Positions 24,397 to 32,288 of a stretch of 34,825 nucleotides of DNA are shown one piece after another; within the stretch, counting starts at the first letter, position 1; every line of letters starts with the position of its first letter. A program made the position numbers and the translations under genes. The stretch lies in contig VBDQ01000042.1 of assembly GCA_005889075.1 (NCBI GenBank), forward strand, positions 1 to 34,825, given 5' to 3'. The notes under the pieces are model-generated. The model did not search any database and had not been told where the DNA came from. It saw only the letters and a program-made list of their open reading frames with translations. This stretch comes from Chloroflexota bacterium. Lineage in GTDB: Bacteria > Chloroflexota > Limnocylindria > P2-11E.

Positions 24397-24882
24397 ATGC
24401 CCGCAGGCCGCTTCCTCGAAGACTTCAAGGTCGGTGATGTGTACCGATCGCCAGCCGGCCGGACCATCAGCCAGGCCGACAACACGCACTTCAGCCTGCT
24501 GACGAACAACGCGAATCCCATTCACACCGACGCGCATTACGCGGCGCAAACCGAATTCGGCCGGCCGCTCGTCAACAGCTTCCTCACGATGGCCGTCGTC
24601 GCCGGGCTCATGGTCCCGGACACGAGCCAGAACGGATTCGCGCTCGGCGTCGAGGAGGCCTCGTTCCCCGAGCCACTCTTCGACGGCGACACGCTCTACG
24701 CGGACACGGAGATACTCGACGTGCGCACCTCACGCTCGCGACCGGGGTGGGGAATCGTCAAAGCGCGCCAGCGAGGCATCAAGCAGGACGGCACGGTCGT
24801 GCTGGTGATGACGCGCACCTTCATGATCCCCGACCGCACGCATGCGATCCGCGGCGAGCGATTCCCGACCCCGCGCGACTGA
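24397..24882 (+). CDS. MaoC-like acyl-CoA hydratase (mesaconyl-CoA hydratase-like)
   Basis: 161 residues, single hot-dog domain. Active-site region: NANPIHTDAHYAAQTEFGRPLVNSFLTMAVVAGL, where the usual MaoC HG is VNS, then DTSQNGFALGVEEASFPEPLFDGDTLYADTEILDVRTSRSRPGWGIVKARQRGIKQDG. The VNS, DTSQN, GDTLY and SRP-x-x-GIV motifs resemble the mesaconyl/itaconyl-CoA hydratase group. The family adds or removes water across a 2-enoyl-CoA. The stop TGA overlaps the ATG of the acyl-CoA dehydrogenase at base 24882, so the pair is translationally coupled. It starts 52 bases past tRNA-Asn. Substrate is inferred from motifs and neighbours. Confidence 0.88.
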   Translation: MPAGRFLEDFKVGDVYRSPAGRTISQADNTHFSLLTNNANPIHTDAHYAAQTEFGRPLVNSFLTMAVVAGLMVPDTSQNGFALGVEEASFPEPLFDGDTLYADTEILDVRTSRSRPGWGIVKARQRGIKQDGTVVLVMTRTFMIPDRTHAIRGERFPTPRD

Positions 24883-26048
24883 TGGACTTCTCGCCGAGCG
24901 AGGACCAAGAGGCGATCCGGTCAGCGGTCCGGCAGCTCTGCGCCGGCTTCGGCGATGAGTACTGGCGCGAGATCGACCGGAAGGGGGAGTATCCGGAGCG
25001 GTTCGTACGCGCGCTCAGCGAGGCGGGCTGGCTCGCCGCGCTCATTCCAAGCGCGTACGGGGGTGGCGGTCTCGGAGTGAGCGAGGCCGCGGTCATCATC
25101 GAGGAGATCAACCGTTCGGGGGCGAACGCTGCCGCGGCCCACGCCCAGATGTACACGATGGGGACACTCCTCCGTCATGGCAGCGAGGAGCAAAAGCGCA
25201 GGTACTTACCGCCGCTCGCGAAAGGAGACCTTCGGCTCCAAGCGTTCGGCGTGACCGAGCCCGAGGCGGGTTCGGAAACGACCCGGATCAAGACGACCGC
25301 GGTCAAGAGAGGCGACCGGTACGTCATCAATGGCAAGAAGGTCTTCATCTCGCGCGCGCAGCACTCCGATCTCATGCTCCTCCTCGCACGCACCACGCCT
25401 TACGACGAGCTCGACGACAAGACGAGAGGGCTGTCGGTCTTCCTCATCGACCTCAAGCGCGCGGTGAAGGACGGCAGGATCCGCATCAGGCCGATCGACA
25501 CGATGCTCAACCATCACACCACGGAGCTGTTCATCGAGGAGCTCGAAGCGACCGCCGCCGATCTCGTTGGGCAGGAGGGCATGGGCTTCCGGCAGATCCT
25601 CGATAGCTGGAACGTCGAGCGGATCCTGATCGCATCCGAAGCGATCGGAGACGGGCGGTGGTTCGTCGATCGAGCCACGCGGTACGCGACCGCGCGCGTC
25701 GTGTTCGGGAAAGCGATCGGCGAGAACCAGGGCGTGCAGTTCCCGATCGCCGCCGCCTACGCGCGCATCGAAGCGGCCTCGCTCGTCCGGGACAAAGCCG
25801 CTTGGCTCTTCGACCGCGACAAGCCGTGTGGCGCCGAAGCAAACATGGCGAAGCTCCTCGCGTCGCAGGCATCGTGGGACGCGGCGAACGCGGCTATGGA
25901 CACCTACGGCGGCTACGGTTTCGCCGCCGAGTACGACATCGAGCGGAAGTTTCGTGAGACGCGGCTGCTCGTTGTCGCTCCGATCAGCAACAACCTCGTG
26001 CTCGCCTATCTCGGGCACAACGTTCTGGGAATGCCGCGCTCCTATTGA
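24882..26048 (+). CDS. Acyl-CoA dehydrogenase
   Basis: 388 residues from ATG 24882. N-terminal helical domain ([21 protein letters not shown]), middle beta domain with FAD site ([39 protein letters not shown]) and C-terminal helical domain with the catalytic base in [23 protein letters not shown]. The enzyme introduces a 2,3 double bond into an acyl-CoA, passing electrons to electron-transfer flavoprotein. The product suits the upstream MaoC hydratase and downstream lyase. TGATG overlap with the CitE-like gene at 26046-26050 couples translation. Chain specificity (short branched, for example methylsuccinyl-CoA) is an inference from context. Confidence 0.93.
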   Translation: MDFSPSEDQEAIRSAVRQLCAGFGDEYWREIDRKGEYPERFVRALSEAGWLAALIPSAYGGGGLGVSEAAVIIEEINRSGANAAAAHAQMYTMGTLLRHGSEEQKRRYLPPLAKGDLRLQAFGVTEPEAGSETTRIKTTAVKRGDRYVINGKKVFISRAQHSDLMLLLARTTPYDELDDKTRGLSVFLIDLKRAVKDGRIRIRPIDTMLNHHTTELFIEELEATAADLVGQEGMGFRQILDSWNVERILIASEAIGDGRWFVDRATRYATARVVFGKAIGENQGVQFPIAAAYARIEAASLVRDKAAWLFDRDKPCGAEANMAKLLASQASWDAANAAMDTYGGYGFAAEYDIERKFRETRLLVVAPISNNLVLAYLGHNVLGMPRSY

Positions 26049-26917
26049 TGGAGCGAGTGTGGGTCGTGCGCTCCTTGATGTTCGTGCCGGGGCACCGGCA
26101 ACGAATGATCGAGCGCGCCCTGGGGCGAGGCGAGTTCGGCTCCAACGAGCTGGATGTCGCGCTTCTCGATCTCGAGGACGGCGTGCCCGCCGCCGCGAAG
26201 GCCGAAGCGCGGACGCTCGTAGGAGCTGCGCTCGTCTCGGGGAGGCCCAATGGCCCGGCGCGGTTCGTCCGGGTGAATCGCGTCGGCACGGTGGAACACG
26301 CCGAAGACGTCGTCGCCGTGCGGACCGCCGGTGTCGACGGTGTCGTCCTACCGAAGGTGGAGGCACCGGCCGAGGTGTGGCAGGCGGTGGAAGAGTTCCC
26401 GGGCACTCCGCTCGTTCCATCCATCGAGTCCGCGAAAGGCCTGCTCGCAGCTGCTGGCATCGCCGCCGTCGACGGCGTCGTCGCTCTTCTTTTCGGCGCG
26501 GAGGATTTCGCGCTCGACCTAGGCCTATCGGCACGACGCGAGGGCGAAGCGGCCGATCTGGCATACGCGCGGTCCGCCGTGGCTATCGCCGCCGCAGCCT
26601 CGGACCGTCTCGCGCTGGACGGCATCTGGCCCGACCTCGAAGACCGCGAAGGCCTCAGACGCGACGCCCTCGGTGCACGACGAATGGGCTACGCGGGCAA
26701 ATCGTGCATTCATCCGGACCAGATCGAGACGATCAACGAGGTCTTCAGCCCGTCGCCTTCGGAGGTCGAGCATGCCCGTCGGGTCGTCGCGACGTTCGAC
26801 AGAGCGACTGCGAAGGGCCTCGGCGCGGTCGCGCTCGAGGGAAAGCTGCTCGACGCGCCGATCGTCGAACGAGCGCGGCGAACGATCCGCTTGCACGACG
26901 CGATCGCCCGCAAATAG
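26048..26917 (+). CDS. CitE-like HpcH/HpaI-family acyl-CoA lyase
   Basis: 289 residues from ATG 26048. Barrel motifs: RSLMFVPGHRQRMIERAL, VALLDLEDGVPAAAKAEAR, RFVRVNRVGT, VVLPKVEAP, LVPSIESAKGLLAAAGIA (Mg-binding Glu), LLFGAEDFALDLGLSARR (Mg-binding Asp), and GKSCIHPDQIETINEVFSPSPSEVEHA. This is the full CitE/malyl-CoA lyase fold. Family enzymes cleave beta-hydroxyacyl-CoA (citramalyl-, malyl- or beta-methylmalyl-CoA) to acetyl- or propionyl-CoA plus an oxo acid. The same MaoC, FadE, CitE-like trio is known in mycobacteria in itaconate and leucine breakdown. No CoA-transferase or ligase gene is visible here. Confidence 0.92.
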   Translation: MERVWVVRSLMFVPGHRQRMIERALGRGEFGSNELDVALLDLEDGVPAAAKAEARTLVGAALVSGRPNGPARFVRVNRVGTVEHAEDVVAVRTAGVDGVVLPKVEAPAEVWQAVEEFPGTPLVPSIESAKGLLAAAGIAAVDGVVALLFGAEDFALDLGLSARREGEAADLAYARSAVAIAAAASDRLALDGIWPDLEDREGLRRDALGARRMGYAGKSCIHPDQIETINEVFSPSPSEVEHARRVVATFDRATAKGLGAVALEGKLLDAPIVERARRTIRLHDAIARK

Positions 26918-26947
26918 GAACGCCGCCCGAGGGGATGGGCGGCGTTC
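26918..26947 (+). terminator. Intrinsic terminator after the CitE-like gene
   Basis: An 11-bp perfect stem (GAACGCCGCCC / GGGCGGCGTTC) with an 8-base loop begins directly after the TAG stop and is followed by TTGAT. Confidence 0.78.
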
Positions 26948-27276
26948 TTGATGGAGAAGCGAAAGGACTCTTAGCGGATCGGTCCCGCCGAGCCTGTCGG
27001 CCGCGGACCCGCGCTCTGACGTGGCGAGCACGACGGCTGGGCGGTCGACAGGCTCGTCAACCCCACCACCCCTGCAGGCGAGCTCGTGATCATGCGACTG
27101 ATCAGCGAGGCCGACGCGTCATCCTCGCGGAGCAGTCCTTCTCGCCTGAAGGGCTGAAATAGGGGCGTCTCGTTCACTTGCGTCACCTGTATGGCTAACG
27201 AGCCGTCTGGCGGCCAATTAGGCGCCTCGCTACTTGGCCGACACATCACCCGTCGTGGTGATTCGGGGGCTAAATG
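26948..27276. other. Gene-free stretch with inverted repeats
   Basis: No convincing gene was found between the terminator at 26947 and the secreted protein's terminator at 27277. It holds an inverted repeat at 26989-27004 and 27041-27056 (CGAGCCTGTCG arms), a TP-AG-like frame at about 27041-27150 (VDRLVNPTTPAGELVIMRLISEA), reminiscent of the DxxTPAGRL motif of serine recombinases but too short to call, and, at about 27180-27262, several short stems (GGCT-AACG-AGCC, CGGCCA...TGGCCG, ATCACC...GGTGAT) that match no riboswitch I know. A recombination or transposon scar is possible. Confidence 0.4.
26989..27056. repeat. 16-base imperfect inverted repeat
   Basis: 26989-27004 and 27041-27056 are reverse complements except for one C/T position (CGAGCCTGTCG core), separated by 36 bases. 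It could be a hairpin, the ends of a small element or the paired operator of a lost gene. Confidence 0.55.
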
Positions 27277-27305
27277 GAGCGGCCCGCCTTGCTGGCGGGC
27301 CGCTC
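27277..27305 (-). terminator. Terminator of the secreted Thr/Asp-rich protein gene
   Basis: A 12-bp perfect stem (GAGCGGCCCGCC / GGCGGGCCGCTC) with a 5-base loop lies 30 bases beyond the stop of the minus-strand gene at 27335. On that strand CATTTAG follows, a weak U tract. Confidence 0.65.
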
Positions 27306-27334
27306 GACGCAGGGGGGTCGGGGAAGTCGGTTAG

Positions 27335-28036
27335 TTAGTCGTGACCTTCCGGATGCTCGGTCGAGGTCCGGTGGCTGTTGGTCTCCTTCTTTGGAGCCGA
27401 AGCCGGCAGCGCCGCAAGCTTTGTTTTGGCGTCGTTGAACGCCGCCGTCATGCGGGTGGTCGCGTCGTCCGCGATCGCCTTGGCGTCGGTCTCGGTGAAA
27501 GTGACCGTGTTCGTGTTCGTGGTGTTCGACCGCGTCGTCTCGTGCTCGTCCTTGTCGTTATCGGCTTCGTTCTCGCTGTCCTGATCCTCTTGGGTCGCGC
27601 ACGTGTTGGTCGAGTGGATCGCCTGGACAGCGGCCTGGCGAATCTGCTTCAGCAGCTTGTCGGTGCTTTCCACGATCTGCGTCGCCGCGCTGCCCCGCTC
27701 GTCACGGCGTGTGTGCATGAGCGCGGTGTGGTCCTGCGAGAACGTCGTGTTCACCCTCGTCACTCCGTCGCGGAGCGCCGTCGTGTCGCAGGACGCTGTG
27801 GTCGAAGTCTTGTCGTCGTTGTCGCTGTCCTTTTCTGTGTCCTTGTCGGTCGCGACCTCGTTCGTCTCGTTGTTCGGTGACACGCTTGACGACTGCGTCG
27901 CCTGGGTCACCGTGATGGTCGTCACACCGTTCTCGGTGGACGCGCTTACGAGAGCTCCGGTCGTGCCGACGACCAGCACGGCGGAGATCGCGGCGGCCTT
28001 GGACTGCAACAGGAGCGCGAGGAGTTTTGCGAGCAT
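27335..28036 (-). CDS. Secreted Thr/Asp/Asn-rich protein of unknown function
   Basis: 233 residues from ATG 28036, with GGAAGGAGAG just upstream. Residues 1-33 (LAKLLALLLQSKAAAISAVLVVGTTGALVSAS) form a signal peptide or anchor. Two low-complexity acidic stretches (about 55-80: NNETNEVATDKDTEKDSDNDD; about 148-178: DQDSENEADNDKDEHETT) flank a helical segment (90-142) that ends near C146; C83 and C146 could form a disulphide. A second helical segment (182-210) precedes a Lys/His/Pro tail. It is unlike its neighbours in composition and its GC is lower. No family is recognised. An extracellular linker or ion-binding role is only a guess. It is divergent from the alpha/beta hydrolase with 76 bases between starts. 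Confidence 0.75.
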   Translation of the reverse strand: MLAKLLALLLQSKAAAISAVLVVGTTGALVSASTENGVTTITVTQATQSSSVSPNNETNEVATDKDTEKDSDNDDKTSTTASCDTTALRDGVTRVNTTFSQDHTALMHTRRDERGSAATQIVESTDKLLKQIRQAAVQAIHSTNTCATQEDQDSENEADNDKDEHETTRSNTTNTNTVTFTETDAKAIADDATTRMTAAFNDAKTKLAALPASAPKKETNSHRTSTEHPEGHD

Positions 28037-28112
28037 GGTTCTCTCCTTCCCTGTGCACTGCTTGAACGCGCCTCGTTCTGGGGCGTTACTCGCAAGGCGA
28101 TACATTCGTCGC

Positions 28113-29069
28113 GTGTTGCGACAAACGCTTGTTCTGTGGCCGTATTTGGTCACCGCGGTCGTCGTCCTGGTGCTTTTTGTGTACCTCGGGATCTCGCTAT
28201 GGGTAGCCAACGGCGTTACACGCGTCGAACGCCTTCCTCTCGATCCGCCCGCCACGGCGATCGCGGCTACCCACGAAGACGTCGCCTTTCGCAGCCGGGA
28301 CGGACTCCTCTTAAGGGGATGGTGGTTTGGGGTTGCCGGTGCGGATCGCGCGGTCGTAATGGTCCATGGTCGCGCCCGAAATCGCGTGAACTCCTCGTTC
28401 CATCCCGCCGACATCGCCCGGATGCTCCTTCGCCATCGCTATTCCGTTCTGCTCTTCGACCTGCGAGCCCACGGCGAAAGCGAGGGGACCCGCTACACCC
28501 TCGGAATCGAAGAGCCGCGCGACATCCTGGCCGCGATCGATCTCGCCGCCACGAAGGCGAATCTCGCGCGCACCCGCGTCGCGCTGATCGGCGAGTCACT
28601 CGGGGGCGGGAGCGCGCTCATGACGGTGCAGGCGGATCCCTCGATCGGCCCCGTCATCACCGACTCGGCGTTCGCGGATGGCAACGCCGTCGTGAGCGAG
28701 TCGGCGACGATGTACACGAACCTGCCCGCCATCTTCACGCCAGGCATCGTGCTGACGGCCCGCGTCTTCCTCGGCCTCGACGTCTCGAAGGCCACGCCAG
28801 CTAGGGTCGTCGCGGCTCGTCCCGAGCGGCCGTTCCTCTTCATCCACTGCGTCAACGACGACACCGTGCTCGTCCATCACGGTCTGGACCTGCGCGCCGC
28901 GAGCACGAACCCGGGCACCGAGCTGTGGCTCGTGCCGGACTGCAATCACGTGCAGGCGTACATCACGCATCCAATGGAATGGGAGCAGCGCGTGATCGCG
29001 TTCCTCGATCGGGAGCTCGGCCCCGAGCGGCCGGCATCGAGCTCCGCGACTATCCTCGCGACACCATGA
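28113..29069 (+). CDS. Membrane-anchored alpha/beta hydrolase
   Basis: 318 residues from GTG 28113. An N-terminal helix (VLWPYLVTAVVVLVLFVYLGISLWV) anchors it with the catalytic domain presumably outside. The core shows VVMVHGRARNRVNSSFHP (oxyanion loop), VLLFDLRAHGESEGTRYTLG, the nucleophile Ser in ALIGESLGGGSAL, the Asp in FIHCVNDDTVLVHH and the His in PDCNHVQAYITHP. The triad is complete. Members similar in layout (BAAT/YfhR-like) are esterases or peptidases of unknown substrate. The frame is open back to 27603, but that part is antisense to the secreted protein gene. Its stop is 13 bases before the cupin start. Confidence 0.85.
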   Translation: MLRQTLVLWPYLVTAVVVLVLFVYLGISLWVANGVTRVERLPLDPPATAIAATHEDVAFRSRDGLLLRGWWFGVAGADRAVVMVHGRARNRVNSSFHPADIARMLLRHRYSVLLFDLRAHGESEGTRYTLGIEEPRDILAAIDLAATKANLARTRVALIGESLGGGSALMTVQADPSIGPVITDSAFADGNAVVSESATMYTNLPAIFTPGIVLTARVFLGLDVSKATPARVVAARPERPFLFIHCVNDDTVLVHHGLDLRAASTNPGTELWLVPDCNHVQAYITHPMEWEQRVIAFLDRELGPERPASSSATILATP

Positions 29070-29071
29070 GC

Positions 29072-29076
29072 GGAGG
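29072..29076 (+). promoter_or_regulatory. Ribosome-binding site fixing the cupin start
   Basis: GGAGG abuts ATG 29077 but lies 6 bases from ATG 29083, so 29083 is the better start codon. Confidence 0.6.
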
Positions 29077-29082
29077 ATGACC

Positions 29083-29460
29083 ATGCAACGAACCACACGC
29101 GGGCGGCGCGTGCGCTGGGACGACATGACGCGCGAGAAGATGGTCGCCGGCGTCGAACGGCGCTTCCTCTATGGAGAGAAAGCGATGCTTGCCCAGATCT
29201 GGATCAAGAAGGGAACGGTCGTGCCTCGCCACGTGCACGCGGCCGAGCAGCTCTCGTACATCGTCGAGGGCACGCTGCGCCTCAGGCTCGGTGAGGACCT
29301 CGGCGAAGTACACGACCTCCATGCCGGCGAGGTGCTGGTCATCCCGTCGAATGTCCCGCACGATGCGGTCGCGCTCGAGGACGTCTACGACCTCGACGTT
29401 TTCAGCCCGCCCCGCGAAGACTGGATCAAGGGAGAGGACGCCTACCTCAGGGGCCGGTAG
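29083..29460 (+). CDS. Cupin-domain protein
   Basis: 125 residues from ATG 29083. The first cupin motif is PRHVHAAEQLSYIVEGTLRLRLG (two His and a Glu as metal ligands), the second is LHAGEVLVIPSNVPHDAVALED with the last His. Length and spacing are normal for a one-domain conserved-barrel protein. Such proteins are metal-dependent isomerases, dioxygenases or binding proteins; the reaction cannot be told. It begins a likely operon with flavin reductase (5-base gap), the LVIVD protein and the hydrolase. Confidence 0.85.
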   Translation: MQRTTRGRRVRWDDMTREKMVAGVERRFLYGEKAMLAQIWIKKGTVVPRHVHAAEQLSYIVEGTLRLRLGEDLGEVHDLHAGEVLVIPSNVPHDAVALEDVYDLDVFSPPREDWIKGEDAYLRGR

Positions 29461-29465
29461 CGAGA

Positions 29466-29981
29466 GTGCCCCTCGATCGTGACCTGTTTCGCGCGATCTC
29501 AAGCTCGTTCCCGACGGGCGTCGTCATCGTGGCCACACGCGATGCGAGCGGGGATCCCCGGGGGCTCACGAGCCAGGCGTACGTCGGACTCTCGACCGAT
29601 CCGCCGCTGATGCTCGTCGCCATCGACAAGACATCACGAACGCTTCCGGCCCTGAGGCGGACCGGCGCGTTCGTGATCAATTTTCTTCGCGAGGGCAGCG
29701 AGGATCTGGCGACGCTCTTCGCATCGAAATCGGACGAGAAGTTCCAAGCCGTCCGGTGGACGCCCTGCCCCGAGGCGAGGGGATCGCCCATCATCGCCGA
29801 CGCGTCCGTCGCCTACGCCGGATGCCTGCTGACGGAGGCGATCGATGGCGGCGATCACTGGATCCTGATCGGGAGTGTCGAAGCCGGAGAGGTCCTCGGC
29901 GGGACGCCGCTCATCTACTACCGCCGCACGTACGCGCGGTGGCCCGAGGAGCGGCCCGCCCCGCGGATCGACGGCGCATGA
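29466..29981 (+). CDS. Flavin reductase-like (HpaC-type) protein
   Basis: 171 residues from GTG 29466. FRAISSSFPTGVVIVATRDASGDPRGLTSQAYVGLSTDPPLMLVAIDKTSRT is the FMN-binding start of the flavin reductase domain, followed by AFVINFLREGSEDLATLFASKSDEKF and GDHWILIGSVEAGE. HpaC-type enzymes reduce FMN/FAD with NAD(P)H for a partner monooxygenase, or act as oxidoreductases. No two-component monooxygenase is seen beside it. ATGA overlap (29978-29981) links it to the LVIVD gene. Confidence 0.85.
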   Translation: MPLDRDLFRAISSSFPTGVVIVATRDASGDPRGLTSQAYVGLSTDPPLMLVAIDKTSRTLPALRRTGAFVINFLREGSEDLATLFASKSDEKFQAVRWTPCPEARGSPIIADASVAYAGCLLTEAIDGGDHWILIGSVEAGEVLGGTPLIYYRRTYARWPEERPAPRIDGA

Positions 29982-31150
29982 CCGACCGAACCGAGGTGCT
30001 CGAGGCGCGCGGCTTCGAGCTCGTCGGACACAGCGATCTCGACGGACACGGCGACGGCATGCAGATCATGCGGAGCCAGGATGTGCTCTACGTCGGCCAC
30101 ATGGGCGACTTCGCGGTGGGCACGAGCGTGGTCGACATCACCGATCCGGCAGTTCCGCGCGTCGTGTCCCAGACCACTGTTCCCCGTCACACCCACGCTC
30201 ACAAGACGCAGCTCGCGGACGGGCTGCTCCTCGTGAACAACGAGCGCTATCCGTACCAGGTTCGCGATCCTGCGAGCGCCGGCATCCGCGTGTACGACGT
30301 GACGCGGCCACGGGAGCTCCGTGAGGTCGGCTTTCTCGCGGTCGACGGTCTTGGCGTCCACCGTATCTGGTACGCCGGCGGACGTTTCGCGTACGGATCG
30401 GCGCAGCTCGCGCGGTACCGTCGGTACGTTCCGATTACGGTCGACCTGGCGGACCCCTCGCATCCGAGGATGCACTCGGTCTGGGCCTGGCCGGGTGAGC
30501 AGGACCGACCGGGCCAGGAGCACGACGCCACGGATCCGGTGCGCGACGTCAGCTGCCACCACCCGATCGTTCGCGGCAACCGCGCATACGCGGGCTACTT
30601 CGATGCGGGCGCTGCGGTCTTCGCGGTGGAGGAGGGGCGCCTCGAGCTGCTGGGCTCAGCATCGTGGACGGAGCGAGCTGGCGGGCATCCCCACACGCAC
30701 ACCGCTCTACCCCTCGGTGACCGCGGGCTGCTCGCCGTCACGGACGAGGCCATCGAACCGGACTGCGGCGGGGCGCGTAAGGACATCCACCTCGTCGACG
30801 TGAGCGACGAGAGGCGTCCGCGGGAGGTCGCCACGTTCCCGGTCCCCCAGGGCGACTACTGCTCGCGCGGCGGCCGCTTCGGGCCGCACAACCTCCACGA
30901 GAATCGGCCGGGGACCTTCAGCAGCGACACGATCGTGTTCGCGACGTACTTCAACGGGGGCCTTCGGGTGTACGACACTTCGGATCCCAAGCACGTGCGC
31001 GAGATCGGCTGCTTCGTGCCGTCGGCACCGCCGGGTCAGCGGGCGATCCAGTTCAATGACGTGCTGGTCTCGGACGACGGCCTGGTCTTCGTCACCGATC
31101 GCGTCCGCGGTGGGCTCTACGTGCTCCGCTGGAGCGGTGCAGGCGCGTGA
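29978..31150 (+). CDS. LVIVD-repeat beta-propeller protein
   Basis: 390 residues from ATG 29978 in an ATGA overlap. Repeated strands of the type GTSVVDITDPAVPRVVSQ, GIRVYDVTRPRELREVGFL, VPITVDLADPSHPRMHSV, IHLVDVSDERRPREVATF and GGLRVYDTSDPKHVREIGCF are LVIVD repeats, about seven blades. HTHAHKTQ, HHPIVRGNRAYAGYFD and GPHNLHENRPG give conserved His clusters. Without a signal peptide it appears cytosolic. Catalytic role is unknown; some relatives are annotated as selenium-binding or hypothetical. A GTGA overlap (31147-31150) couples it to the next gene. Confidence 0.85.
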   Translation: MTDRTEVLEARGFELVGHSDLDGHGDGMQIMRSQDVLYVGHMGDFAVGTSVVDITDPAVPRVVSQTTVPRHTHAHKTQLADGLLLVNNERYPYQVRDPASAGIRVYDVTRPRELREVGFLAVDGLGVHRIWYAGGRFAYGSAQLARYRRYVPITVDLADPSHPRMHSVWAWPGEQDRPGQEHDATDPVRDVSCHHPIVRGNRAYAGYFDAGAAVFAVEEGRLELLGSASWTERAGGHPHTHTALPLGDRGLLAVTDEAIEPDCGGARKDIHLVDVSDERRPREVATFPVPQGDYCSRGGRFGPHNLHENRPGTFSSDTIVFATYFNGGLRVYDTSDPKHVREIGCFVPSAPPGQRAIQFNDVLVSDDGLVFVTDRVRGGLYVLRWSGAGA

Positions 31151-32280
31151 CCGTCGCCCGCGCCGCGCGTCCGTTCTCAGAGGTCCGCAGGCTGATGCTC
31201 GACCGGGCACACGGACGTGTGCCGAACACGAACCCATTCGAGTTCACGGACCCGCTCGAGGTGGAGCGCGCCTTCGCCTCCCTCCGCTCGCTCGAGCACG
31301 GCGAGTGGACGGCGGTGTTCGGCGCGCTCGCCAGCGAGCGGGCAGAGCGCGCCAGCCGTGCGGAGGGCCGCCGCGACGCAAACGCGGCGAAGGCCGAGTG
31401 GCTTGCGGCGTACAACTACGAGCGGGTCGCCCGATACCCGGCGCCGAGCTCGCCCGAGAAGGCGGCCGCCTACGCCCGTGCACGCGACCACTACGCCAAA
31501 GCCGCGCGCTACTTCGACCCACCGCTCGAGTCCGTGCGGATCCCGTTCCGTGGTCGACCTGGGGAGGGCGATACGATCGTCGCCCATCTGCGCCGGCCCG
31601 CCGTCGCAGAGCGACCCCCCGTGGTGGTGACCTGGGGCGGGATCGACTCCTATAAAGAGGAGCGTCGCGCGGACCCCTTCGTTGAGAGGGGACACGCGGT
31701 GCTGGCGGTCGACATGCCGGGCGCGGGCGAAGCGCCACTCCGTGGCTCGCTCGACGCGGAGCGGATGTGGGACGCGATCTTCGACTGGCTCGCGGACCGC
31801 GGCGATTTAGACCCATCGCGCATCGGTCTTCTCGGCGGCTCGACCGGCGGGTACTGGGCGACGAAGCTGGCCCACACGCACCGGCAGCGCATCCGTGCGG
31901 CGGTGAGCCACGGCGGCCCCGCGCATCATGCCTTCGAATCCGCCTGGATCGAGCGTTCGCGAGCCTCGGACTATCCATTCGATCTTGTGGAGAGCCTCGC
32001 GTGGACCTTCGGCTTCGCGACCGCTGACGAGTATGTCGCTTTCGCGCCACGGCTCTCGCTCCTCGAGCAAGGGATCCTCGATCGCCCCTGCGCACCGCTC
32101 CTGCTCGTGAACGGGACCGAGGACACCGTCTTCCCCCCGGCAGATCAGGAGCTTCTCCTGCGGCATGGCTCGCCGAAGAGCGTCCGGCTCTTCCCCGGCG
32201 GTCACATGGGCCTTACGCCACAGACGATCCCGACGATCGTGGCGTGGCTCGGCCGCGAGCTCGCGCGCGACCTGCGATAG
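31147..32280 (+). CDS. Alpha/beta hydrolase, FrsA/DUF1100-like
   Basis: 377 residues. A helical N-terminal half (about 1-125: ...ERAFASLRSLEHGEWTAVFGALASERAERA, YNYERVARYPAPSSPEKAAAYARARDHYAKAARYFDPP) precedes the hydrolase core: PPVVVTWGGIDSYKEERRADPFVERGHAVLAVDMPGAGEAP, nucleophile Ser in GLLGGSTGGYWATKLA, Asp in LLVNGTEDTVFPP, His in FPGGHMGLTP. This is the layout of FrsA-like and pseudooxynicotine-hydrolase-like enzymes, which cleave C-C or ester bonds. It starts in a GTGA overlap with the LVIVD gene and is followed by an FAH remnant 8 bases later. Confidence 0.85.
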   Translation: MTVARAARPFSEVRRLMLDRAHGRVPNTNPFEFTDPLEVERAFASLRSLEHGEWTAVFGALASERAERASRAEGRRDANAAKAEWLAAYNYERVARYPAPSSPEKAAAYARARDHYAKAARYFDPPLESVRIPFRGRPGEGDTIVAHLRRPAVAERPPVVVTWGGIDSYKEERRADPFVERGHAVLAVDMPGAGEAPLRGSLDAERMWDAIFDWLADRGDLDPSRIGLLGGSTGGYWATKLAHTHRQRIRAAVSHGGPAHHAFESAWIERSRASDYPFDLVESLAWTFGFATADEYVAFAPRLSLLEQGILDRPCAPLLLVNGTEDTVFPPADQELLLRHGSPKSVRLFPGGHMGLTPQTIPTIVAWLGRELARDLR

Positions 32281-32288
32281 TCGGCCGC

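Noticed and set aside
25206-26564. 452-residue minus-strand frame opposite the acyl-CoA dehydrogenase and CitE genes
   Set aside because: Antisense shadow; the plus-strand genes are recognised in full.
27160-27276. A riboswitch upstream of the secreted protein or hydrolase genes
   Set aside because: Stems are visible but no known consensus (c-di-GMP, cobalamin, TPP, SAM) matches, and no plus-strand gene follows.
27603-28112. Plus-strand extension of the alpha/beta hydrolase frame by 170 codons
   Set aside because: It is antisense to the secreted protein gene, which has a ribosome site and terminator; the hydrolase sequence starts only at GTG 28113.
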